A stretch of 11,323 nucleotides of DNA from Desulfotomaculum sp. (GTDB lineage Bacteria > Bacillota > Desulfotomaculia > Desulfotomaculales > Ammonificaceae), in the NCBI GenBank assembly GCA_012961725.1, contig DTYU01000217.1, positions 1-11,323 on the forward strand, in the 5' to 3' direction. The position numbers were made by a program, and so were the translations under genes. Below, piece after piece: positions 6,191 to 11,323 of the stretch. Numbering within the stretch: position 1 is the first letter of the stretch; each line of letters opens with the position of its first letter. A model generated the notes under the pieces. The model ran no database searches. It saw nothing but the letters and a program-made list of their open reading frames with translations, and was not told where the DNA came from.

Positions 6191-7363
6191 CTACTCCTTT
6201 TCCTGCAACACCTGCATAATTTTTTCTTGCATTACGGCGACGCGTGCCTCCCACGACTGTTCCCGCACCCGCGCGAGGCGTTTTTCCCGCCGCCCGGCGT
6301 CCTCATCTTTAAGCGCCCTTTCTGCCGCAGCGACAAAATCAGGGGCGTCCGCCGCAATCTCGATCACGTCCGCAAACTCCTCAACCGCAGGCATCTTCGT
6401 GCTCACCACCGGCCGGCCCGAGGCTAAATATTCGTAAAATTTCAGCGGGCTGACGTTTGCGGTCAAGGCGCTTGCACGAAACACGTTAAGACAGACCTCG
6501 CATCCCTTCAGATAGTTCGGCAGCACCTCCTTCGGTTTCCTGCCGAAAAAGAAAACGTTCGGCATTTTTTCGAGACCGTGAAGCGCGATCCCCGGCGCGA
6601 CCGGACCGATTAGGACAATCGACCACTCCGGCCGCTCCTTCGCTACATACGCAAGCAGTTCAGTATCAACCCATTCCTGGATCACGCCTACAAAGCACAG
6701 CCGGGGGCGCGGAAGCCGCTGGAGTTCTTCCGGGACCGGAATCTCTATGTCGCAAGCCTTGTTGAAGTGTGCCACGTCCGCCGCGTTCGGGAGGCAGTAA
6801 ATCCTCCGGGCAAGCCCTTTGCGCCGGTCAAGCAGCCCCGGCGCGGTAACAAAGGTTATGTCGGCCCTGCGCAGCAGTTCCGCCTCGAGCTTCCATACCG
6901 TCCGTTCGCTGACCAGCCCCTTATAAGCCCCGTGCTCATCCACGCAGTCGTACACTAAAACGGCGTGTTTGATCAGCCGGGCAGCGGTCGCCGAGCCCGG
7001 CAGGTAGGTCCAGAGGATCGGCCGCTTTATCCTGAGCCGGCGAATGGCCAAGTTCACCCAGGCGGCCAGCCAGCACTGATTCAGCTTGCTCACCCCCGAA
7101 AATACGTGCCCAAAAGGAAGCACAAAGGGCGGCTGAAAGACATAAATATTCGGCCGCGGCCGGCTTATCCACCTGCCCCATGGACGCCATTTCTTCCAGA
7201 AAGAAGGGTCTTTCAAAGGGGAAATGAGGGTTCCTGGGGGCTCAACATAAAGGATGCGGTTGGACGGATCAAGCCGGGAGAGCACCTGCTGCTTCCGCGT
7301 CCAGATCGGCTCCCAGTCAACCGAAGAAAGACAGACTATATCCCGGTTCCTGAGTTCAGCCAC
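6191..7363 (-). CDS. TuaH-like glycosyltransferase (GT4/GT1-type, GT-B fold)
   Basis: Predicted cytoplasmic GT-B glycosyltransferase resembling TuaH of teichuronic-acid synthesis; donor and acceptor are unknown. The 390-residue product opens with IVCLSSVDWEPIWTRKQQVL and then ILYVEPPG, the usual N-terminal pattern of this group. It continues with LVYDCVDEHGAYKG (about 136-149), and the donor-side half has LCFVGVIQEWVD (223-234), VFFFGRKPKEVLPNYLKG and SPLKFYEYLASGRPVVST (305-322). The GTG at 7361-7363 is chosen because AAGGAGG ends five bases before it; the alternative TTG at 7376 overlaps that SD. It lies between another glycosyltransferase (17 bases upstream) and the dehydrogenase (6 bases downstream), so it is almost surely co-transcribed. 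The end of the protein (EARVAVMQEKIMQVLQEKE) is a charged helix. Confidence is high for the fold and low for the exact sugar. Confidence 0.85.
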   Translation of the reverse strand: MAELRNRDIVCLSSVDWEPIWTRKQQVLSRLDPSNRILYVEPPGTLISPLKDPSFWKKWRPWGRWISRPRPNIYVFQPPFVLPFGHVFSGVSKLNQCWLAAWVNLAIRRLRIKRPILWTYLPGSATAARLIKHAVLVYDCVDEHGAYKGLVSERTVWKLEAELLRRADITFVTAPGLLDRRKGLARRIYCLPNAADVAHFNKACDIEIPVPEELQRLPRPRLCFVGVIQEWVDTELLAYVAKERPEWSIVLIGPVAPGIALHGLEKMPNVFFFGRKPKEVLPNYLKGCEVCLNVFRASALTANVSPLKFYEYLASGRPVVSTKMPAVEEFADVIEIAADAPDFVAAAERALKDEDAGRREKRLARVREQSWEARVAVMQEKIMQVLQEKE

Positions 7364-7380
7364 TTTAACCTCCTTCAAGC

Positions 7381-8535
7381 TTAATGTGATGATCTTCTGG
7401 GTCGGTAGCCCGAACCATGAACCTTGAACCGTAAAAGCTCCCGGTAGACCGCCAGCGTTTTTGCCGCCATCTTAGCAGCGGAAAACTCACGCCTGACAAA
7501 ATCCCGCCCGCGGGAAGCCAGCTCCTTTGCGGCAACCGGGTCTTCAATAACCCGGCAGACGGCCCTGGCAAGCGCCCCGGCGTTAGCAGGCGGAACAAGG
7601 AGGCCGGTCTCACCGTCCCGCAGGACCTCCGGGAGCCCGCCCACCCGGGTGGCCACAACCGGCGTCGCGTGCAACAACGCCTCGAGCACCACCAGCCCGA
7701 AGCCTTCTGCGAGCGACGGCAGGACGAGCGCGGTGAATTCCGGGTAGTAATGCATTACCTCCTTAACAAAACCCGTTAGTACAACCCTGCCTCCGAGTCC
7801 AAGCGCCCTTATCTGCCGCTCAAGTTCCGGCCGTTCGGGACCGGAGCCGATTATTATAAATCGCGCCGCCGGATGTTGTTTTAGAACCTCAGCCGCTGCG
7901 GCAATGAAATAGCGGTGTCCTTTTACCCAGTGAAGGCGGCCCACCGTGGCGACAAGGGGAGTCTCTTCAGGTAAACCCAAGCGCTCCCGAAGCGTCCGTT
8001 CCGGTTTGTCGTCATTAGCGCCCAGGTCGATCCCGTTGTAAACCACCGTAATCTTATCTCTCCGAACCCCTTCTTTCATCAATTCCGCGGCAAGGAAATC
8101 CGAGACCGCGATAAACCTCGTGGTGAACCTCCGCGTCAATCGCTCAGTCAACGCGTTAACGATCCTGGTAACCGGGTGCGGATAGTCCTGAGACAGCATG
8201 CTGTGCACCGTGGTGCATACGGGCAGACCGCTCCCCTGCGCCGCCATCCTTCCCAAGAGGTTCGCCCTCACGCCATGGGTGTGGATAATGTCGTATCCCG
8301 AGAGAATCTCCTTCAACCGCCAGGCGACGCCTAAATTCAGCTTACTGCGCATCGGGAGAACCTTCACCCTCATCCCCGCCTCCCGGGCCAAAGGAGCAAA
8401 CGGAGCCGCGAAAAGGCATGCCGCCTCTATCAGCACATCCTGCGGGTTAAAGGATCTAAACAGGGTCAAAATGTGCCGCTCCGCACCGCCGAACTCGCCC
8501 CCGCCGATAAGATGAAGAACCCTTATTCTCTGCAA
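7381..8535 (-). CDS. GT4 family glycosyltransferase
   Basis: Predicted cytoplasmic, membrane-associated retaining glycosyltransferase (GT-B fold, family GT4) adding a sugar to the lipid-linked repeat unit. With the TTG start at 8533-8535 it has 384 residues. Visible features are VLHLIGGGEFGGAERH near the N-terminus (acceptor domain), IIHTHGVRANLLGRMAA, VVYNGID before the linker, VATVGRLHWVKGH opening the nucleotide-binding domain, and the EX7E block PSLAEGFGLVVLEALL with Glu277 and Glu285. Start choice is uncertain. TTG at 8535 has AGGAGG 11 bases upstream and begins right at the family homology; TTG at 8565 would add ten Gly/Gln-rich residues but has GGGGG directly abutting it. The last 17 residues (FKVHGSGYRPRRSSH region) derive partly from a heptamer repeat and are probably not functional. 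First gene of its minus-strand unit, divergent from the ligase gene. Confidence 0.88.
   Translation of the reverse strand: MQRIRVLHLIGGGEFGGAERHILTLFRSFNPQDVLIEAACLFAAPFAPLAREAGMRVKVLPMRSKLNLGVAWRLKEILSGYDIIHTHGVRANLLGRMAAQGSGLPVCTTVHSMLSQDYPHPVTRIVNALTERLTRRFTTRFIAVSDFLAAELMKEGVRRDKITVVYNGIDLGANDDKPERTLRERLGLPEETPLVATVGRLHWVKGHRYFIAAAAEVLKQHPAARFIIIGSGPERPELERQIRALGLGGRVVLTGFVKEVMHYYPEFTALVLPSLAEGFGLVVLEALLHATPVVATRVGGLPEVLRDGETGLLVPPANAGALARAVCRVIEDPVAAKELASRGRDFVRREFSAAKMAAKTLAVYRELLRFKVHGSGYRPRRSSH
7412..7432. repeat. Three tandem heptamers GAACCNT at the 3' end of the GT4 gene
   Basis: GAACCAT, GAACCTT and GAACCGT follow each other without a gap and differ only at position 6. Seven is not a multiple of three, so the units are read in successive frames, giving the odd C-terminal peptide FKVHGS. 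The tract lies 28 bases before the stop codon. It resembles the tandem heptamer tracts seen at gene borders in several bacterial genomes. Confidence 0.6.
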
Positions 8536-8631
8536 GCTCCCTTGACCCTCCTGCCCAACCCCCAAACTCTATTCCCGGGCACAGAAATTCCCGTCCAAAA
8601 TCCCCCTCTGGTTTCAAGATGCCGCAAACCT

Positions 8632-8664
8632 TATAATATCATTGAGCAGCTTGCAACTGGAGGT
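8632..8664 (+). promoter_or_regulatory. Perfect -10 element and SD for the ligase gene
   Basis: TATAAT at 8632-8637 is a perfect -10 hexamer. The best -35 at 17 bases (TGGTTT, 8609-8614) is poor. Expected initiation is near 8644. GGAGGT at 8659-8664 is a strong SD 7 bases before an in-frame CTG at 8672. If this promoter is real, TTG 8642 is at or before the first transcribed base and cannot be the normal start. Confidence 0.45.
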
Positions 8665-10147
8665 CTTATTTCTGCCAAAAGTAACGGAAATAAGCAACGC
8701 AAGTCTTTTCTGCCAATCGTTACAGGCGGTCAAGGAGGCGCGGTCTCACAGTTCCTTGATCCGGTGGCTGCGCCGGGAACCGGTCTGGTTCAGCGTTTCT
8801 TCCGCCCTTTTTCAAAAGGCCTGTGATGGCCTGCCCCATTTCAATTTACTCCGGCGCGCCGCAAGCGGCGCGAAAAACTGTATTACAGGCAGCCGCTTGC
8901 TTCAACTCCTCGCGGGAAAGGCGTGGCTCCTCCTTTTCGTGCTCGCCGCTTACCCGGTCGTCGACTTCGTGACCAGGCGACTCGGCCGAAACATAGGTGG
9001 ACTGACCGGTGCCTGGGACGAGCTTTTTCTTCTCCTCGGCCTTTCCTTGATCGCCATACGTGTACTTTGTAAGGGTCTGGAAACCTGCCGCCGCAGCGAA
9101 CTTGACCTGCCCCTTTTCATCTACTTCGGCATCTTTCTTTTCCTGTTCTTTATCCGCTCTCCTGAAACAGCCGTGGGCATCGACGGCGTCCGTGTTTATC
9201 TCCAATATGCGCTGTGGTTCTTCGTTGGCCTGAACCTTCCGGACACCTACCGGCAGGTGAAGAGCCTTACCGCCTTTTTCGTCCTTGTATGCGCGGCGAT
9301 TGCTCTCCACGGGATCTGGCAGTACATAGCCGGCGTGCCTGTACCCGGTCACTGGCTCGACCAGGCCGAAGCCGGTCTCCGCACCCGTGCGTTTTCGCTC
9401 ATCGGGAGTCCGAATGTGCTCGGGTCGCTCCTATCACTTGCCCTGCCCGTGGGCATCGCCGGATTCTCTACTGCCGCTTCCAGGCTTTCCCGCACCGGTT
9501 ACGCTATCGCAACCGCCCTAATGGCGGTCTGCCTGTTGGTGACGTTCTCGCGCGGCGCTTGGCTTGCGGCCTTTTTGGGCCTTGCTTTCTTTGCTCTTTT
9601 AGCCAAACCCCGGCTTCTGTGGGGCCTGGGTGCGGCGGTCCTGCTTGCACCCGCAGTCTTTCCCGGTATCGCCGGGCGGGTGATGTACCTCTTCTCGGCA
9701 GATTATCTCGCCTCGAGTGAGCGCGCCGGCCGGATCGCCCGCTGGCAGGCGGCGTTTGACAGGCTGCAACTGCACCCGCTGACGGGCGAAGGCTTCGGCC
9801 GCTTCGGCGGTGCGGTCGCCACCCGCGCTATCCCCGGCAGTTTCTACGTCGACAACTTCTACCTCAAGACGGCGGCCGAAGGCGGGGTCTTGGCGCTCCT
9901 TACGCTCCTGTGGGTGCTCTTTTGCGCCTGGCGGGCAGGCTACCGGGCGGTTGCCGCATTGTCTTACCCAGCGGCTAAGACGCTTGCCGCCGCCTTTTTG
10001 GGCGGCCTCACCGCCGTGCTGCTCCACAACGCCGTGGAAAACATCTTCGAGGTCCCCATGATGAGCACCCTCTTCTGGCTGATCCTGGGGCTGCTGCAGG
10101 CCCTCCCGCGGCTTTCACCTCCCGCTGCTCAGCAGCGCGGCAACTAA
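8642..10147 (+). CDS. O-antigen ligase/polymerase-like membrane protein (Wzy_C/WaaL family)
   Basis: Polytopic membrane protein of the O-antigen ligase/Wzy polymerase superfamily, expected to polymerise or transfer undecaprenyl-linked oligosaccharide on the outer face of the membrane. After a roughly 85-95 residue basic N-terminal region come about ten to twelve hydrophobic segments. The Wzy_C signature TFSRGAWLA appears in the middle, followed by a large loop with GEGFGRFGG and a late LHNAVENIFEVPM block carrying a conserved-type His. Coordinates are given from the first possible start (TTG 8642, 501 aa). A better-supported start may be CTG 8672 (491 aa), which has GGAGGT seven bases upstream and a TATAAT at 8632-8637. 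The first ~85 residues (SLIRWLRREPVW) are soluble, unlike classic WaaL, though I believe similar extensions occur in clostridial members. The stop overlaps the csaB-like gene by 33 bp. Polymerase and ligase cannot be told apart here. Confidence 0.88.
   Translation: MSSLQLEVLFLPKVTEISNASLFCQSLQAVKEARSHSSLIRWLRREPVWFSVSSALFQKACDGLPHFNLLRRAASGAKNCITGSRLLQLLAGKAWLLLFVLAAYPVVDFVTRRLGRNIGGLTGAWDELFLLLGLSLIAIRVLCKGLETCRRSELDLPLFIYFGIFLFLFFIRSPETAVGIDGVRVYLQYALWFFVGLNLPDTYRQVKSLTAFFVLVCAAIALHGIWQYIAGVPVPGHWLDQAEAGLRTRAFSLIGSPNVLGSLLSLALPVGIAGFSTAASRLSRTGYAIATALMAVCLLVTFSRGAWLAAFLGLAFFALLAKPRLLWGLGAAVLLAPAVFPGIAGRVMYLFSADYLASSERAGRIARWQAAFDRLQLHPLTGEGFGRFGGAVATRAIPGSFYVDNFYLKTAAEGGVLALLTLLWVLFCAWRAGYRAVAALSYPAAKTLAAAFLGGLTAVLLHNAVENIFEVPMMSTLFWLILGLLQALPRLSPPAAQQRGN
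8855..8872. repeat. GC palindrome inside the ligase gene
   Basis: CGCGCCGC-AA-GCGGCGCG is a perfect 8-bp inverted repeat with a 2-base loop, encoding part of LLRRAASGAK in the soluble N-terminal region. It is followed on the plus strand by AAAAA rather than a T-run, so it is not a rho-independent terminator in either direction. It could form a strong mRNA hairpin about 180-210 bases into the message. Confidence 0.55.
10115..10147. other. 33-bp convergent coding overlap (ligase and csaB 3' ends)
   Basis: The plus-strand ligase stop (TAA 10145-10147) lies beyond the minus-strand csaB stop (TGA, complement of 10115-10117), so the last 33 bases of each gene are antisense to one another. Both C-termini are poorly conserved tails (PPAAQQRGN and ALLSSGR). 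No intrinsic terminator fits between them. Confidence 0.85.
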
Positions 10148-11299
10148 ATCGGCGTTGTGCCGCGCTTTGCGCCTCAAGCCCTCAACCCGCCAGCTAAGGC
10201 GGGCGGGAGCCTCACCGGTCAAAAGGCCATCCACCGCCCCTTGCAGCTCCACGGCGGTTATCCCCGCGACCGACAGCGCCGGCAACCCGACCCGGTGCAT
10301 AAACCTCTCTACCTTCGGGTCATAACTGATGCCCACCGAGGGTACCCCCGACATCACCGCAAATACTAAGAAGTGCAGCCGCATCCCCAGGCACAGATCG
10401 AAACACGCCGCTACCGAGAGGAGGTCCCGAAAACCCCGAAGATTATCGAGGACAACCGCGGGTGAGCGCATCCGCTCTTTCAGCATACCTAAGATTATAC
10501 CATCGCCGGGCTGAAGCGGAACCAAAACCGCACGCCAACCCTGAGACGCCATTCTATCCGCCAGCTCCGCGACCGCGTCCAAAACCGTATCGATCCCCGG
10601 CCATCTGCGCAGAGAAATTCCCAACAGTGGTCCTTCCGCCGCCCCTGCTTTCCGCAGCAGCAGCCTGCCCTGCTCACATCCGCCAGGACCCGCATCGAGC
10701 GCCAAGACCGGATCCGCCGTTACGTGTACCGCACGCTTTACTCCCATAGCCTCCAGCTCAGCGAGGGAATCCCTGTCTCTTAATGTCACTAAGTCGGCCA
10801 CGCGCAGTACCGCTTTTACTAAAAGCCGGCTCAGGGGAAAACGGAGCGGTCCGATACCCTGCCCGTAGATGCATATCTTCTTCCGCCCCAGCCAGGCCAT
10901 GAAAATAACGCCGGTATAATAAACAACACTGCGGAAACTGGTCACATCCTGGAAGAGAGTACCCCCGCCGCTGAGCAGCAGATCAGCGTCTTTGAGTTCC
11001 CGCCAGATGGTGCCGACAGCGCGACGCGGCACGGCGCGCACACCGAACTCCTGCGCCGTGTCATGCGGCCGCTCGGAGAGGACGACGGCTTCCAAACCCG
11101 GGATCCGCTGCTTAAGCTGCGAGATTATCGCAAAAAGCATCGCTTCATCCCCAGAATTCCTGAAGCCGTAATAACCGGAAATTACGATTTTGGGCACCCT
11201 ACCAAAAGAATTCGGCTTTCGGGATTTTGAATTAAGCATCTCCCGTTGCCGGAACTCACTGCGCGAATTCTTCTCAGACGACTCCTTATCCGCCCCCAT
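10115..11299 (-). CDS. csaB: Polysaccharide pyruvyl transferase (CsaB-like)
   Basis: Predicted to transfer pyruvate from phosphoenolpyruvate as a ketal onto a wall polysaccharide sugar, the modification that SLH-domain S-layer proteins bind. Family blocks are clear: VPKIVISGYYGFRNSGDEAML (35-55), LLLSGGGTLFQD (about 109-120), IYGQGIGPL, TLRDRDS, LLGISLRRWPG, and near the end LCLGMRLHFLVFAVMSGVPSVGISYDPKVERF. Length is 394 residues from ATG 11297-11299. That start has AGAGG 9 bases upstream, but residues 1-34 are hydrophilic and unlike the family. GTG at 11195-11197 (360 aa) begins where homology begins but lacks a spaced SD. Residues 366-371 (ARLSWR) are encoded by a palindrome and look inserted. 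No SLH protein lies in the window. The gene runs tail to tail with the ligase gene. Confidence 0.9.
   Translation of the reverse strand: MGADKESSEKNSRSEFRQREMLNSKSRKPNSFGRVPKIVISGYYGFRNSGDEAMLFAIISQLKQRIPGLEAVVLSERPHDTAQEFGVRAVPRRAVGTIWRELKDADLLLSGGGTLFQDVTSFRSVVYYTGVIFMAWLGRKKICIYGQGIGPLRFPLSRLLVKAVLRVADLVTLRDRDSLAELEAMGVKRAVHVTADPVLALDAGPGGCEQGRLLLRKAGAAEGPLLGISLRRWPGIDTVLDAVAELADRMASQGWRAVLVPLQPGDGIILGMLKERMRSPAVVLDNLRGFRDLLSVAACFDLCLGMRLHFLVFAVMSGVPSVGISYDPKVERFMHRVGLPALSVAGITAVELQGAVDGLLTGEAPARLSWRVEGLRRKARHNADLVAALLSSGR
10186..10203. repeat. Palindrome inserted in frame near the csaB C-terminus
   Basis: CCCGCC-AGCTAA-GGCGGG is a perfect inverted repeat with 6-bp arms, followed by another CGGG. 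It encodes ARLSWR, about 23 residues from the CsaB C-terminus. I recall the peptide pattern PARLSWRV recurring in unrelated bacterial proteins, as expected for a dispersed palindromic element translated in one frame; this is from memory and unverified. Confidence 0.6.
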
Positions 11300-11302
11300 A
11301 CC

Positions 11303-11323
11303 CTCCGACCTCTGACTCCTGAT
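11303..11323. repeat. Degenerate heptamer tract at the right edge
   Basis: CTCCGAC, CTCTGAC and TCCTGAT run in tandem to the end of the window (GTCAGAG-like units on the minus strand). They lie just upstream of the csaB ATG and may continue beyond the window. With only three imperfect units this is suggestive rather than firm. Confidence 0.35.

Noticed and set aside
8536..8640. Promoter for the GT4 gene on the minus strand
   Set aside because: The best pair (TTGCAA and TATAAG) has only 15-base spacing and overlaps the plus-strand TATAAT; not convincing enough to list.
8846..9352. 168-codon minus-strand open frame opposite the ligase gene
   Set aside because: Shadow of the ligase coding frame: charged low-information peptide, no SD, no recognisable domain.
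1..11323. CRISPR array, insertion sequence, tRNA or rRNA genes
   Set aside because: No regularly spaced repeats, transposase motifs, or tRNA/rRNA-like sequences were seen on either strand by eye.

Overview
The window looks like chromosomal DNA of a Gram-positive, probably anaerobic clostridial Firmicute (Desulfotomaculum/Pelotomaculum/Ammonifex-like). This is inferred from gene content: a LytR-CpsA-Psr (LCP) wall ligase, a TagO-type initiating transferase, a CsaB-type polysaccharide pyruvyl transferase (usually paired with SLH-domain S-layer anchoring), a DUF4330 protein, fairly GC-rich codon use, strong Shine-Dalgarno (SD) sites and many TTG starts. No gene is specific enough to name a species.

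Layout. Positions 1-295 hold an unassigned left edge and an unrecognised 43-codon basic small ORF on the plus strand with a strong SD. Positions 296-4213 are a minus-strand unit read LCP ligase -> fabZ -> tagO-like transferase -> galU. At 4214-4303 there is a short divergent control region with a good sigma-A-type promoter facing right, driving a DUF4330 membrane-anchored protein (4304-4807). Positions 4859-8535 are a second minus-strand unit: GT4 glycosyltransferase -> TuaH-like glycosyltransferase -> nucleotide-sugar dehydrogenase. At 8536-8671 is a second divergent region. An O-antigen-ligase/polymerase-like membrane protein runs right to 10147 and overlaps tail to tail, by 33 bp, with a csaB-like gene on the minus strand that extends to near the right edge.

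Together the genes form a secondary cell-wall polysaccharide (teichuronic-acid-like) locus. GalU supplies UDP-glucose, the dehydrogenase makes a uronic acid nucleotide sugar, and the TagO-like enzyme loads the first sugar phosphate on undecaprenyl phosphate. Two glycosyltransferases extend the unit, the Wzy/WaaL-like protein polymerises or ligates it, CsaB pyruvylates it, and the LCP protein attaches it to peptidoglycan. FabZ is a fatty-acid enzyme embedded in the wall operon. No flippase or epimerase is present, so the pathway must be completed elsewhere.

The most unusual structure is not a gene. Short perfect palindromes and heptamer repeats sit in frame inside the C-terminal coding ends of several genes (dehydrogenase, CsaB, TagO-like, GT4). 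They look like small dispersed elements that invaded tolerant gene ends. I found no CRISPR array, transposase, rRNA, tRNA, riboswitch or convincing intrinsic terminator.
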